From Bacteroidales bacterium UBA2716 (GTDB lineage: Bacteria > Bacteroidota > Bacteroidia > Bacteroidales > UBA932), in the NCBI GenBank assembly GCA_002354005.1, contig DEKS01000001.1:1-23339 (forward strand): DNA of 23,339 bases. Direction: 5' to 3'. The translations under genes were made by a program, and so were the position numbers. Under the pieces are notes generated by a model. That model ran no database searches. It was not told the DNA's origin and was given only the letters and a program-made list of their open reading frames with translations. Shown one piece after another: positions 1 through 9,212 of the stretch; position 1 is the stretch's first letter, and every line of letters begins with the position of its first letter.

Positions 1-668
1 GCTTCCCGGGCCCCCAGGGCCATGCGGTCGTTCTGGCCAAAAACGGCATCGGGCCGGATGCCGCGGGCCGTCAGTTCTTCCATGGCGTCAAAGCCGCCTT
101 CCCGGAGCCAGCCGCCGTACGGCGCTACGGTGAGTGAAATGCCGGGATACTGCGCCAATGCCTCTGCAAAGCCTTTGTGGCGGTCATCGGCAGGGGAGGA
201 ACCCTCCAGGCCCGGAATTTCCACCACCTGGCCCTTTTTGTTCAGGAAATCGGCAATATAGTGCCCCATGATGCGCCCGATTTCCACATTGTCGGCGCCA
301 ATGAAGGCGGTGTATTTGTGCGAGTCGATTTTCCGGTCGAACAGGATGACCGGGATGCCGGCGTCATAAGCTTCTTCTACGGCAGGGGTAATGGTGTGCG
401 ACTGGTTGGGCGAGACAATAAGCAGGTCCACGCCTTCCGAGACAAAGCGGCGGATCTGGGCCATCTGCTTCTGGCTGTCGTCATCGGCAGATGAAAAACG
501 GAGCGTCACCCCCTCCACACGGGCCGCGAGGGAGAGCTCGTCGTTGAGTTTACTGCGCCAAATGTCGTCGCTACACTGTGATACGCCTATAACCAGAGAC
601 TTCTTCCCACCGGCGCAACCGGTGAGAAGAAGTATCATTGATATGAGTAGGAAAAGCTTTTTAGTCAT
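1..668 (-). CDS. Periplasmic sugar-binding sensor domain, probably of a fructose-sensing hybrid two-component regulator (5' part only)
   Basis: The first 222 codons of a gene that runs off the left edge. The start ATG follows the fructokinase TAA with no gap, so it is the last visible gene of the operon. Residues 1-18 form a signal sequence ending in LTGC (Cys18). From about residue 24 the protein reads as a type I periplasmic-binding fold of the ribose/LacI type: VIGVSQCSDDIWR, then DLLIVSPNQ, GIPVILFDRK, FIGADNVEIGR and VEIPGLEGSSPADDR. In Bacteroides fructan loci this fold is the N-terminal sensor of BT1754, a hybrid two-component system that binds fructose directly and switches on the locus. 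The histidine kinase, receiver and AraC-type DNA-binding parts would lie outside the window, so the fusion is inferred from context. A stand-alone sugar-binding lipoprotein is the alternative, but no ABC transporter genes are seen here. Confidence 0.8.
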   Translation of the reverse strand, partial: MTKKLFLLISMILLLTGCAGGKKSLVIGVSQCSDDIWRSKLNDELSLAARVEGVTLRFSSADDDSQKQMAQIRRFVSEGVDLLIVSPNQSHTITPAVEEAYDAGIPVILFDRKIDSHKYTAFIGADNVEIGRIMGHYIADFLNKKGQVVEIPGLEGSSPADDRHKGFAEALAQYPGISLTVAPYGGWLREGGFDAMEELTARGIRPDAVFGQNDRMALGARE

Positions 669-1538
669 TTACTTGAGATTATCCGGAACAATGGGCATGG
701 CTCCGCTCTGGGTGCACACGAAGGCCGATACCTTGACGGCGGTCTCGTGGGCCTCGGTGACGGGTTTTCCCGTGAGCAGGGAGCCTACGAACGCACCGGT
801 GAAGGAGTCGCCGGCGCCAACGGTATCCGCCACCTGCACCTTGGGGGTGTCCAGGAACGACATGCCGCCTTCGTAGAAGACATAGCTACCGTTTACGCCG
901 CAGGTGAGGATGAGCATCTTGAGCTGGTATTCCTTGATCAGGTAACGGCATTTCTCTTCCAGGGCCAGGCCGGGCAGGTTGAACAGCCGGGCCATCACCA
1001 CCAGCTCTTCGTCGTTGATTTTCAGGATGTCACAGCGGCGGAAAGAGGCCTCCAGCACCTCTTTGTTATAGAAGTCCTGGCGCAGGTTGATGTCAAATAC
1101 CTTGAGGCAGTCCTCCGGTACGGCATCCAGGAAAAGGCCGATGCTCTCCCGCGAAACGGGGCTGCGCTGGGCCAGGGAACCAAAGCACACGGCCTGGCAC
1201 TGACCGGCCAGTTCTGCCAACTCCTTGGTGTACGGGATGTTGTCCCAGGCGACACCGGTTTTGATCTCGTACTGCGGAACGCCGCGGCTGTCCAGGCTTA
1301 CCTGCACGGTGCCGGTCGGGTATTCCACGCGGTCCAGGTGGTAGGGCAGATGATGCTCTTCCAGGGCTTCCACAATTTCCTCGCCCAGTTTGTCCTGGCC
1401 GATAGCACTCACAGCAAGACCTTCCAGGCCGAACTGGCTGGCATGGTAGGCAAAGTTGGCGGGTGCACCACCCAGTTTCTTTCCCTCGGGGAGCATGTCC
1501 CAAAGCGCTTCCCCAATACCTATAACAAATTTACCCAT
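669..1538 (-). CDS. Fructokinase, PfkB/ribokinase-family sugar kinase
   Basis: A cytoplasmic kinase of 289 residues that would phosphorylate imported fructose with ATP. The N-terminus has the family's sugar-binding motif (KLGGAPANFAYH, residues 21-32). The C-terminal signature ADTVGAGDSFTGAF (237-250) contains the anion hole and the catalytic base Asp244. Length is normal for the family. It starts 2 bp after the MFS stop codon, and its own TAA abuts the ATG of the sensor gene, so it is part of the same transcript. Its place next to GH32 enzymes and a sugar permease matches BT1757, the fructokinase of the B. thetaiotaomicron fructan locus. The family is certain; fructose as substrate is inferred from the setting. 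Confidence 0.92.
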   Translation of the reverse strand: MGKFVIGIGEALWDMLPEGKKLGGAPANFAYHASQFGLEGLAVSAIGQDKLGEEIVEALEEHHLPYHLDRVEYPTGTVQVSLDSRGVPQYEIKTGVAWDNIPYTKELAELAGQCQAVCFGSLAQRSPVSRESIGLFLDAVPEDCLKVFDINLRQDFYNKEVLEASFRRCDILKINDEELVVMARLFNLPGLALEEKCRYLIKEYQLKMLILTCGVNGSYVFYEGGMSFLDTPKVQVADTVGAGDSFTGAFVGSLLTGKPVTEAHETAVKVSAFVCTQSGAMPIVPDNLK

Positions 1539-1540
1539 AA

Positions 1541-2692
1541 TTAGTTGCGAACTTTAGTGAAATAGTAGAACAGATAGACAACGCCAATGGTCATGACGGC
1601 TACGGCGCCGGCCTGGCCCATGGCATCGGAGGCAAAGCCCATCAGGAGCGGGAATACGGTACCGCCGAACAGGCCCATGATCATGAGGCCGCTTACCTCG
1701 TTCTGTTTCTCGGGAACGGCCAGCAGGGCCTGCGAGAACACGATGGAGAAGATGTTGGAGTTACCGAACCCTACCAGGGCGATGGCCACGTACAGGATGG
1801 CCTTGGTGGTCCCGAAGAACATGCCGCACATGGACAGGGCCATGAGAACCACGCTGAAGAGGAAGAACTTCCGGTGGCTGAACTTGGACAGGATGAACGA
1901 GCCGCTCAGGCAGCCGATGGTACGGAAGATAAAGTACAGGCTGGTGGCAAAACCGGCCTCCGTGAGGGTGAGGCCCACGCGCTCCATCAGGAGTTTGGGC
2001 GCCGTGGTGTTGGTGCCCACGTCAATGCCCACATGACACATGATACCCAGGAAGCTCAGAAGGACGATAGGTTTGCCCAGCAGCTTGAAGCAGGCCGCGA
2101 AGCCGGAAGCCTTGTCCGCTACCTGCTCCCGCTCGATGGGGGAGAGGGCAAGGAACAGCGCTGCCAGGATGCCAATTACACCGTACACCGGGAAGAGTAC
2201 TCTCCAGCCCAGACCGAAGGACGGCATGGCGGCGGTGGCTCCCCACATGGCAATGTACGGGGCCATGAAGGAGGCGATGGCCTTCACAAACTGGCCGAAG
2301 GTCATGGTGCTGGCCAGCTTATCGCCCTTGATAATGTTGGTGATGAGCGGGTTCAGTGAGGTTTGCATGAGTGCATTGCCAATTCCCAGCAGGGAGAAGG
2401 CGGCCAGCATGAGGCCGTAGCTCTCGCCAAAAATGGGCAGGACCAGGGAAATCACCGTCACCACCAGGCTCAGGAGCACGGTGTTCTTGCGGCCGATGCG
2501 GTTCATCAGGATGCCCGTGGGAACGGAGAAGATGAGGAACCAGAAGAAGACCAGCGACGGGAAGATATTGGCGGCGGAGTCTGTGAGCTGCAGGTCCTGC
2601 TGCACATAGTTGGAGGCGATGCCCACGAGGTCCACGAACCCCATGGCAAAGAAGCAGAGCATCACCGGTATCAGTTGCAGTTTCTTGTTCAT
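1541..2692 (-). CDS. MFS sugar permease (fructose/FHS-type importer)
   Basis: An inner-membrane protein of 383 residues with about twelve hydrophobic segments across its whole length, without a cleavable signal. A GILMNRIGRKN stretch at 60-70 resembles the MFS motif between helices 2 and 3. The N-terminus (VMLCFFAMGFVDLVGIASNY, from residue 10) resembles the fucose/glucose-galactose permease branch common in Bacteroidota. Its start overlaps the stop of the upstream GH32 gene as ATGA (2689-2692), so translation is probably coupled. By position it corresponds to BT1758. The likely role is to bring fructose released in the periplasm into the cytoplasm for the kinase encoded next. The transported sugar is inferred, not visible in the sequence. 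Confidence 0.88.
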   Translation of the reverse strand: MNKKLQLIPVMLCFFAMGFVDLVGIASNYVQQDLQLTDSAANIFPSLVFFWFLIFSVPTGILMNRIGRKNTVLLSLVVTVISLVLPIFGESYGLMLAAFSLLGIGNALMQTSLNPLITNIIKGDKLASTMTFGQFVKAIASFMAPYIAMWGATAAMPSFGLGWRVLFPVYGVIGILAALFLALSPIEREQVADKASGFAACFKLLGKPIVLLSFLGIMCHVGIDVGTNTTAPKLLMERVGLTLTEAGFATSLYFIFRTIGCLSGSFILSKFSHRKFFLFSVVLMALSMCGMFFGTTKAILYVAIALVGFGNSNIFSIVFSQALLAVPEKQNEVSGLMIMGLFGGTVFPLLMGFASDAMGQAGAVAVMTIGVVYLFYYFTKVRN

Positions 2693-4449
2693 TTGGCAAT
2701 CGGATAAAGGGTTACGTCGGCCTTGGTGTTGCCGTACATCTTCAGGATATTATAAGGGGAGGTGGGGAACACCAGGTTGGTCATGCAGAAGTCCGGGCCG
2801 AAGGCTTCGATGCTGGCGCTGTCCACCAGGAGACGGAGCTCCATCTTGCCGCCCACGGTGGTGGGAGCGGTAGTGACGGCCGCGAAGGACTTGGAGAACT
2901 TCACGGCGCCGCTGCCGCGACGGTCCATGGAGAAGGTCTGCACGTCGGCATTGTAGGACATGACAACCTGCTCGCCGGCCTCGTTGGACAGCACGAAGGT
3001 GGCGTCCTCTTTCTTGCCCAGGTTGAAGCGGATGACCAGTTCATAGGCACGCTGCGGGGTGTCAAAGAGCTCTACCGGGGCGGTGGCAAGGGCCAGCTGC
3101 ACGGGATTGCCGCGCAGGGCTTCCACCTCCGGGGAAGGGGTGCTCTTCAGGAGGACTTCCTTGCCCTTGCGGATGAGGCTCAGGTCGCGCGGAACGGAGT
3201 TGGCGCTGCGGAACTGGGTGGTGGGGACGGAATTGGCATACTGCCAGTTGCTCATCCAGGCAATGGCTACGGTCCTGTTATCCGGGGCGTTGCTCCAGGT
3301 AACCGTGGCGTAGTGGTCCTTGCCATAGTCCATCCAGCGGGTAACGGTGGGAAGGTCGTCGCACTTGAAGGTTTTGCCGTCGTAGCTGCCCACGAAATAC
3401 TGCGTGGCGCTGCCGCCGAACGGACCGCCGGGGTTGATGTTGAGGATGAGCACGTACTTGTCCTTGCCCTCGAAGGGAAGACGAACCAGGTCCGGGCACT
3501 CCCAAACGCCGTTGTGGTTGCCATAGGCAAGGCCAAAACTGCTGTCGTAGGTCCAGTCCTTGAGGTTGTCGGAGCTGTAGAACTGCACTTCCTGTCCGGC
3601 GGCCAGAATCACCTTCCACTGCTTGCTCTGGGGGTCCCAGAACAGCTTGGGATCGCGGAAATCCCGGGTGTCTTCCGCCATAATTACCGGGTTGCCGGCA
3701 TATTTGGTGAAGCTGCGGCCATTGTCGTTACTGTAAGCAATACTCTGGGTCTGGCTGTCGCCGTCGGAGGTGTACATGGCAATGATGGCATTGCGGCCGA
3801 AACCTGCCACATTTTCTTTGTCCACAATGGCGCTGCCGCTGAAAATGGCGCCCAAATCGTCCGGAGCCAGGGCAATGCCCAGGTTCTCCCAGTGCACCAG
3901 ATCCTTGGAAACGGCGTGTCCCCAGTGCATGTTGCCCCAGAAGCTGCCGTACGGGTTATACTGGTAGAAAAGATGCCATTCTCCGTCCTTGTACACCATG
4001 CCGTTGGGGTCGTTCATCCAGCCCCAGTCGGGAGAGAAGTGGTAAGTAGGACGGTATTTCTTCTCTTTGTTGGCGTAGGCCAGGGCAGGGGTGGTGGTCA
4101 TCTCGCTCCAGCACACATCGTCCGAAGGATCCCGGCGCACGCCGCGGCCTTGACGCATGGTGATGTCCAGCAGGATGCTGCTGCCGTTCCACTCGCCCAG
4201 GTCCAGCGGAACCAGGTAGTCGGTTTTGTCAATAGCCAGGGAAACATTGGCCTTGAGGACCACTGTTCCATTGGACAAAACTTTTACAACAGCCTCCTGG
4301 GCCGTCTCCTGCACAGGGAGCAGGATGTAGCGGTCGTGACCGCTCACCTGCACCATGCTGTGGGTTTCACTCAGATGGGTAATGGTAAGGCTCTGTGCCC
4401 CGGCAACCACCGGGAGCAACAGAGCCAAAAGCGTTAAGAGTCTTTTCAT
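2689..4449 (-). CDS. Periplasmic GH32 exo-fructanase/levanase-type enzyme
   Basis: A 586-residue secreted glycoside hydrolase of family 32. Residues 1-19 are a standard signal peptide (AGAQ, no lipobox Cys), so a periplasmic enzyme is expected. About 110 residues (20-130) precede the catalytic domain, probably the N-terminal module often called DUF4980 in Bacteroidota GH32 enzymes. The five-bladed propeller then starts at WMNDPNG (144-150, nucleophile Asp147), with FRDP (264-267, transition-state Asp266) and ECP (317-319, acid/base Glu317). A C-terminal beta-sandwich follows (about 440-586), with the typical DSASIEAF motif at 543-550. All catalytic residues are intact. The likely role is removing fructose from imported fructo-oligosaccharides. 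It is comparable to BT1759/BT1765; beta-2,6 versus beta-2,1 preference cannot be read here. Confidence 0.93.
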   Translation of the reverse strand: MKRLLTLLALLLPVVAGAQSLTITHLSETHSMVQVSGHDRYILLPVQETAQEAVVKVLSNGTVVLKANVSLAIDKTDYLVPLDLGEWNGSSILLDITMRQGRGVRRDPSDDVCWSEMTTTPALAYANKEKKYRPTYHFSPDWGWMNDPNGMVYKDGEWHLFYQYNPYGSFWGNMHWGHAVSKDLVHWENLGIALAPDDLGAIFSGSAIVDKENVAGFGRNAIIAMYTSDGDSQTQSIAYSNDNGRSFTKYAGNPVIMAEDTRDFRDPKLFWDPQSKQWKVILAAGQEVQFYSSDNLKDWTYDSSFGLAYGNHNGVWECPDLVRLPFEGKDKYVLILNINPGGPFGGSATQYFVGSYDGKTFKCDDLPTVTRWMDYGKDHYATVTWSNAPDNRTVAIAWMSNWQYANSVPTTQFRSANSVPRDLSLIRKGKEVLLKSTPSPEVEALRGNPVQLALATAPVELFDTPQRAYELVIRFNLGKKEDATFVLSNEAGEQVVMSYNADVQTFSMDRRGSGAVKFSKSFAAVTTAPTTVGGKMELRLLVDSASIEAFGPDFCMTNLVFPTSPYNILKMYGNTKADVTLYPIAK

Positions 4450-4478
4450 GCTTCAAAGTTAGCTAAAAAACTCCGGAA

Positions 4479-6065
4479 TTAATACTGGGTAACTTCCAAA
4501 TCGGATACCGTGATGTTCCCACCATAGTTATTGATGCTCCAGCAGTTCTTCTGGATACCGTAAATACGCTGGGTATAGGCGCATACATCGTTGATGTACA
4601 TGACAACGACGGAGTTGTCAGTGTAAATGTCGATGTTGTACACATTGTCCTCCGGACGGGCGAAAATGTAACCGTCGATGCCCTCAATGAAGCCCTTGCC
4701 TTCTTCCCCTTCTTCTTCGAAGTTCACCTTGCGGGCGACCGCCTCATCCCATTCGGGATTGAGCACCATGGTGTAGTACTTCTTGGAGTCGGTTCCGCGT
4801 ACCAGGGAGATGCCGAACTTGTCCCATTTGTTGGAAGTTGTCACCGTGAAGGAAATGTGGTTGTGGGCGCCCAGGCGGTTATAGAGCACGTAGGCATTCT
4901 CTCCGGAGAGCTTGCCGTCCGTATAACCGTTGGATGCCATGACTTTCACGGCCTTGCTCTGGTTGTACTTGGCGGCCATGGCCGGCACTTTCACCAGGGT
5001 GAGGGTCCCGTTTTCATTCTGCTGAATCTTGTGGCAGACAAGGGCTCCGGACCAGTTGGGTTCGCTGGCGGCGCCTACATTGACGTTCCGGTCAAAGATG
5101 GTGGCACCGGTACGGGTAGGGCACCAGCCCCAGATATAACGGTCTTCGCCGTCCGATGCGGTTTTGCCCGCATAGAAAGCGCGGCTGTCCAGCACGCCTT
5201 CGTGCATGTCCTGCGGCCAGTGGGCGCCCGGATTGCCGAAGCAGTCCTTCAGCCCCTGCCAGGAGTCGGCCATCATGTATTTGACCTTGCGGCTCCAGGG
5301 AGCGCGGTAGCCTTCACTGTAGATGAAGTACCACCAGTCGCCCATCTTGAACACGTCCGGGCATTCGCACATGCGGTCCCAGACCATGTTAAAGCCGCCC
5401 ACAAGGGTCCAGTCTTTCAGGTCGTTGGAAACGAAGTCGGCGAAGCGCAGGTTACTGGAAATAACCATGTGCCATTTGCCGTCGTCGGCCTTGAAAATCT
5501 GCGGATCGCGGAAGTCGTCCTTGGCAAAGCCAAAGTCGTCGCCCTTCAGGGCCCAGAGGTAATCCTTGGTCCAGGTCTTGAAGTCCGGGGAGGTGGCGCG
5601 CAGTACCACTTCACGGTTGGTGCAGTTTCCGTTGTGGCCGGTGTAATAGAGATAGTACAGGCCGTCGGCCTCATTGTACACGCAGCAGCCCGTGCCGATG
5701 GCAGCGTCCTGCTCCCAGATGGAAGCGCCGAAGGGAAGGACTTCGCCCAGGGAGGTGTAGGAGGCACCGTCCTTGGTGCTCACGCCCCAGATGGGGTGGA
5801 AATTATAGGTAGCGTTGTTGTCGAACTCCTGCAGATACAGCACTTTGAATTCGCCGGCCTTGCTGTCGTAGAACGGCATGGGGTCGCCCACGCGGCCGAT
5901 GGCGGGAGTGTAGTAAGTGCTGAAGCCTTTTTCGTCGGCCGATGCAAAGTACTCGCCGGTCTCGTCCCAGGCTTTGGGCGCGTCACCATAGTTTTCCTTG
6001 GTGCAAGCCAGGGTGACCGCAAGGGCCACGCCGGCTAAAGTGATATAGTGGAAAATTGTATTCAT
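4479..6065 (-). CDS. Divergent GH32 surface lipoprotein, candidate endo-levanase (BT1760-like)
   Basis: A 528-residue protein with an N-terminal hydrophobic segment ending at Cys21 (TLAC), then CTKENYGD. A lipoprotein is likely, although Thr at -3 is not the classic lipobox. The GH32 catalytic triad is present in modified form: GDPMPFYD (60-67, nucleophile Asp61, in place of the usual NDPNG), FRDP (185-188, Asp187) and CECP (233-236, acid/base Glu234). The propeller ends near residue 350 and a C-terminal beta-sandwich follows, with DGYIFARPEDNVYNIDIYTD-like strands. It sits directly after the glycan-binding protein, the place held by the surface endo-levanase BT1760 in B. thetaiotaomicron. 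The inferred role is first cutting of long fructan at the cell surface. Endo action and levan specificity come from synteny, not from motifs. Confidence 0.85.
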   Translation of the reverse strand: MNTIFHYITLAGVALAVTLACTKENYGDAPKAWDETGEYFASADEKGFSTYYTPAIGRVGDPMPFYDSKAGEFKVLYLQEFDNNATYNFHPIWGVSTKDGASYTSLGEVLPFGASIWEQDAAIGTGCCVYNEADGLYYLYYTGHNGNCTNREVVLRATSPDFKTWTKDYLWALKGDDFGFAKDDFRDPQIFKADDGKWHMVISSNLRFADFVSNDLKDWTLVGGFNMVWDRMCECPDVFKMGDWWYFIYSEGYRAPWSRKVKYMMADSWQGLKDCFGNPGAHWPQDMHEGVLDSRAFYAGKTASDGEDRYIWGWCPTRTGATIFDRNVNVGAASEPNWSGALVCHKIQQNENGTLTLVKVPAMAAKYNQSKAVKVMASNGYTDGKLSGENAYVLYNRLGAHNHISFTVTTSNKWDKFGISLVRGTDSKKYYTMVLNPEWDEAVARKVNFEEEGEEGKGFIEGIDGYIFARPEDNVYNIDIYTDNSVVVMYINDVCAYTQRIYGIQKNCWSINNYGGNITVSDLEVTQY

Positions 6066-6070
6066 AACTT

Positions 6071-7468
6071 CTACTTGGTCAGATAGTTGATAGCGTTCTG
6101 CGTCATGGTGGCGATGTTCTTGTGGAAGTGCTCCTCATATTCGGGCTCGAACATGTAGGAATACCAGTCGTAGCAGCCGGAGCCGATGCAGATGATGCCG
6201 CCCTTGCCGTCCTTGGCCGGATACTCCCAGGCCACGACAGCGCCGTCGCCGCCTACGCCCAGAATCTTGCCACCCGTACGGGCTTCCCAGGCTGCGTGGT
6301 CTTTGTAGTCGCCCCAGTCGGTACCGATGTGGTACTGGGCCGTAGAGTTGGTGATGTGGTAGCCGTTGTCGGTGCAATAGACCTTGTTCGGATCGTCGCC
6401 GGCGATGAGGCCTGCATAGAGCGGGTGCTCGTTCTGGCCACCAAAGATATTGAAGTCCCAAGGACCCCAGCAGCGCTCGGCGCTGTCTTCGTTCTGGCCC
6501 CAGCAGTTGTTCGGGGTGGTCCACTCGTCGTCACCGGTGGTGCCGATGAAGGAAGGAAGGTTGGTCGCGTAGCGGGTGAGCAGGAACGCACCGCCGTTCT
6601 CATAGTAGGCGCGGAGCTGGTTCTTGGCATCCAGGGCATAAGGCGCCTTGGCTACAAAGTTGTCGTGACCGTCAACCCCGCCGTCCATGTGGTAGTGCCA
6701 CCAGATGATCTTGCACTCATCCAGCTCAACCGTGCCGGCCTGGAGGTCGGCGAAGCTGGTGTACAGGGCGCCGGGCACGTTGGACAGCATCCACTGGCAG
6801 GCTGCGCCGGCCTCGGGATCCAGGTCGTTCATGTTGGCGGGCTCGCCGATGAACAGGGCCTTGGGCTTGTCGATGGCCGTCACATTCACCGTGTACACGC
6901 TCTTGGCGGAGTTGTTGGTCACGGTATACTGTACGGGCTCGGTGAAGTCCTGCGGCACACCGGAAAGCGGCGTGATGGTGGCGTTCTGGCTGATGACGAT
7001 GGTCGGGACCAGTGCGTTAATCCCTTCCGACTTGGGAACGAAGGCGGAAATGGTCTTGGCTTCCTGGTCGATGGTACCGGTATAGATGTCGTTCAGGACA
7101 AAGTGCAGGATGCGGGCTTCGTCGTGCAGGACGCTCAGCGTCCAGTCAATGGCGGCGTCGCCGTTGGTCACATGGATGCCTTTGGCGGCGTCCATGTTCA
7201 GCGTCTGGCCCTTGACCACATTCGCGGTGGCGCCTTGGGACAGGGTGAGTTCCGTGATTTCCATCTCGGAAGTGGCGTAGACTTCCGGAAGACGTACCAC
7301 AATGGTGCGGGTGGGCAGATCTACAATTCCGGCGAAATTGTCTAGCGAGATGGACTGAACCAGGCAGTCGCCGCTCAGTTTGAGGTTGCTCACGGTTTTC
7401 TTGGCGCAGCCGGCAAGGCAAAGCAAGGCAGCTGCAATATAGAATAATTTATGTTTCATGGTATGCAT
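6071..7468 (-). CDS. Surface glycan-binding lipoprotein (BT1761-like, DUF4960-type)
   Basis: A 465-residue lipoprotein with a clear lipobox LAGC (Cys21). Two possible starts exist, M1 and M4; the operon spacing does not decide between them, and M4 would begin at 7459. Residues 25-115 and 117-200 look like two successive Ig-like repeats (each ends in a beta-strand pattern such as YTVTNNSAKSVYTVNVTA). From about 203 a larger domain rich in Trp, Tyr and His follows (KALFIGEP, IIWWHYHMDGG, GGAFLLTRYATNLPSF), resembling the DUF4960 domain of BT1761. It lies 6 bp after the SusD-like gene and 5 bp before the GH32 lipoprotein gene. In such loci this protein holds the polysaccharide at the surface beside SusCD. 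No catalytic function is claimed; levan as ligand is inferred from the locus. Confidence 0.82.
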   Translation of the reverse strand: MHTMKHKLFYIAAALLCLAGCAKKTVSNLKLSGDCLVQSISLDNFAGIVDLPTRTIVVRLPEVYATSEMEITELTLSQGATANVVKGQTLNMDAAKGIHVTNGDAAIDWTLSVLHDEARILHFVLNDIYTGTIDQEAKTISAFVPKSEGINALVPTIVISQNATITPLSGVPQDFTEPVQYTVTNNSAKSVYTVNVTAIDKPKALFIGEPANMNDLDPEAGAACQWMLSNVPGALYTSFADLQAGTVELDECKIIWWHYHMDGGVDGHDNFVAKAPYALDAKNQLRAYYENGGAFLLTRYATNLPSFIGTTGDDEWTTPNNCWGQNEDSAERCWGPWDFNIFGGQNEHPLYAGLIAGDDPNKVYCTDNGYHITNSTAQYHIGTDWGDYKDHAAWEARTGGKILGVGGDGAVVAWEYPAKDGKGGIICIGSGCYDWYSYMFEPEYEEHFHKNIATMTQNAINYLTK

Positions 7469-7474
7469 TGATTA

Positions 7475-9199
7475 TCACCAGTTGCCGATGTTTTGCGTAT
7501 AGTGGCCGTTGGAAGCGGCGAGCTGCGAGGCCGGAATCGGAAGATATTCGTCCTTGTCGGCCGTGAAGTGGGCGTCCCTGTAGATGGTGCAGTTGTCGGC
7601 CTCCTCGGCGAAGTATTTGTTCAGGACGGTAGCGGCATCGCCCCAGCGTACCAGGTCGAAGAAACGCTCGCATTCCATGCCCATTTCCAGGCGGCGCTCC
7701 ATCTTCACAATCTTGATGGCAGCATTCTTGTCATAGCTTCCGTTATACTGGGTGGCATAAATCTTTACCCCGTAACGGGTAGGATAGTCGGCGAACATCT
7801 GGGTAGATCCGGCTGCACGCTTGCGAATCTGGTTCACCAGGTCGATGGCCTTGTCGCTTTCACCCAGCTGGGCGTATGCCTCGGCGCGCTCCAGGAGAAC
7901 GTCGGCGTAGCGGAAGACGATGCGGTTCATGGAAGAGGCCCAGTAGGAACCCTTGATCAGGTATTCACCCACAAGGGCGGGATCCACGTTCTGTTTGAGG
8001 CTGATGTAGTAGCCGTACAGGCCGTTACCGCGGCTCCACTGCTTGGATTCATCCTGGATGAAGTTCTTGTTGAACAGGTAGGGGAGACCGGGCATGCCTA
8101 CGGTGAGGAACAGACGCGGGTCTGCGTTGTCGGCGAAGGTGTAATTCTTCTCGTTGAAGGTGTCCAGGAGCGGCAGGCCGTCGGCACCGGTACGGAAGGC
8201 GTTCACCAGGTTCTGGCTGGGTTTGTAGAAGTCGCAGGCGCCGTCGGTAACATTGTCGATGCTGGGACCGATGAGGCCGTAGCTCCAGTTCAGGTTGCCG
8301 TAGGTGGAGCCGTCGTTGCGGGAGTACTGGATGGCCCAGATGCTCTCCTTGCCGTTTTCGTACATCTCCTCCGGACGGAAGTTGTTGTGGATATCCTCTT
8401 CCAGGCCGTAGTTGGCGTAGAGGGACGGATTGGTGTATTCAATCACCTTGTTCAGGTCTTCCGTATTGATGGAAGTCACCTTGTTGGACTGGGCGTCATC
8501 CTGACGATACGCCTTGTACAGGTAGAGCTTGGCAAGGAAAGCGGCGGCGGCAGCTTTGGTAGGACGGCCTTTTTCGGCCTGCACTTCCGGCAGCACATCG
8601 TAGGCGGCTTTCACATCGTCAATAATCACCTGCCAGCCCTGGTCGTTGGTATATTCGGTGTTGGACAGGGCGTTGTACTCGTCATACGTGAGGCTGGGGT
8701 TGGTCACGAACGGGATGTTCTTGTACAGGCGTTTGAGAAGGAAGTGACCGTAACCGCGAAGGAATTTCATCTCCGCCAGGCGCTGCTGCTTCATCGCGAA
8801 ACTGTCGTCGCACTCGTTCAGGAGGGCGATGGCGCTGTTTACGCGGGAAAGAGCGTTGTACAGGCGGACCCACATGTCGTTGATGTTCCAGTTGGTGGTG
8901 AGGACACCCTGCTGGATTTCCAGTTGGTGGAAGACGTCGCCGTCGCTGGTGCCGTTGCCGCCCTTGTAAGCGTCATCGGAACGTACGTCGAAGTTCCACA
9001 TGGAGAAGGAGGAGTTGATATCCTCGGCCGAGGTGAAGACGGCGTAGGCGGCTATCACCATGCCTTCCGCGTTGGCAGGGTCCTTGACCTGCTCATCGCT
9101 CAGCGTTGCCTGGGGAACCTGCTCGGAGAGCATTTTGTTGCAGGAGAGAATCATGCAGCAAGCCAGGCCCATATATAGGATGGAAATATACTTTCTCAT
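7475..9199 (-). CDS. SusD-like starch-binding-type outer-membrane lipoprotein
   Basis: A 574-residue SusD/RagB-family protein. I choose the ATG at 9199 because MRKYISILYMGLACCMILSC is a complete lipoprotein signal (ILSC, Cys20). An in-frame ATG at 9226 would overlap the SusC gene and only add polar residues. TPR-like helices come early (NDMWVRLYNALSRVNSAIALLN). The C-terminal hallmark FRYADVLLERAEAYAQLG, then RRLEMGMECERFFDLVRWG, is typical of the family. The end reads DEYLPIPASQL, also a SusD feature. It starts 13 bp after the SusC stop. SusD proteins sit as a lid on the SusC barrel and capture oligosaccharides; here the expected ligand is fructan. Confidence 0.95.
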   Translation of the reverse strand: MRKYISILYMGLACCMILSCNKMLSEQVPQATLSDEQVKDPANAEGMVIAAYAVFTSAEDINSSFSMWNFDVRSDDAYKGGNGTSDGDVFHQLEIQQGVLTTNWNINDMWVRLYNALSRVNSAIALLNECDDSFAMKQQRLAEMKFLRGYGHFLLKRLYKNIPFVTNPSLTYDEYNALSNTEYTNDQGWQVIIDDVKAAYDVLPEVQAEKGRPTKAAAAAFLAKLYLYKAYRQDDAQSNKVTSINTEDLNKVIEYTNPSLYANYGLEEDIHNNFRPEEMYENGKESIWAIQYSRNDGSTYGNLNWSYGLIGPSIDNVTDGACDFYKPSQNLVNAFRTGADGLPLLDTFNEKNYTFADNADPRLFLTVGMPGLPYLFNKNFIQDESKQWSRGNGLYGYYISLKQNVDPALVGEYLIKGSYWASSMNRIVFRYADVLLERAEAYAQLGESDKAIDLVNQIRKRAAGSTQMFADYPTRYGVKIYATQYNGSYDKNAAIKIVKMERRLEMGMECERFFDLVRWGDAATVLNKYFAEEADNCTIYRDAHFTADKDEYLPIPASQLAASNGHYTQNIGNW

Positions 9200-9212
9200 A
9201 GTCGATAGTGCA

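Noticed and set aside
1..668. Possibility of a ribose-type ABC transporter binding protein
   Set aside because: No permease or ATPase gene is present, and the fructan context favours the sensor domain of a hybrid two-component regulator. Not fully excluded, since the gene is cut.
3313..9178. Long plus-strand frames opposite the GH32, glycan-binding and SusD genes
   Set aside because: All are shadows of strongly supported genes and show repetitive Val/Gly/His-rich products.
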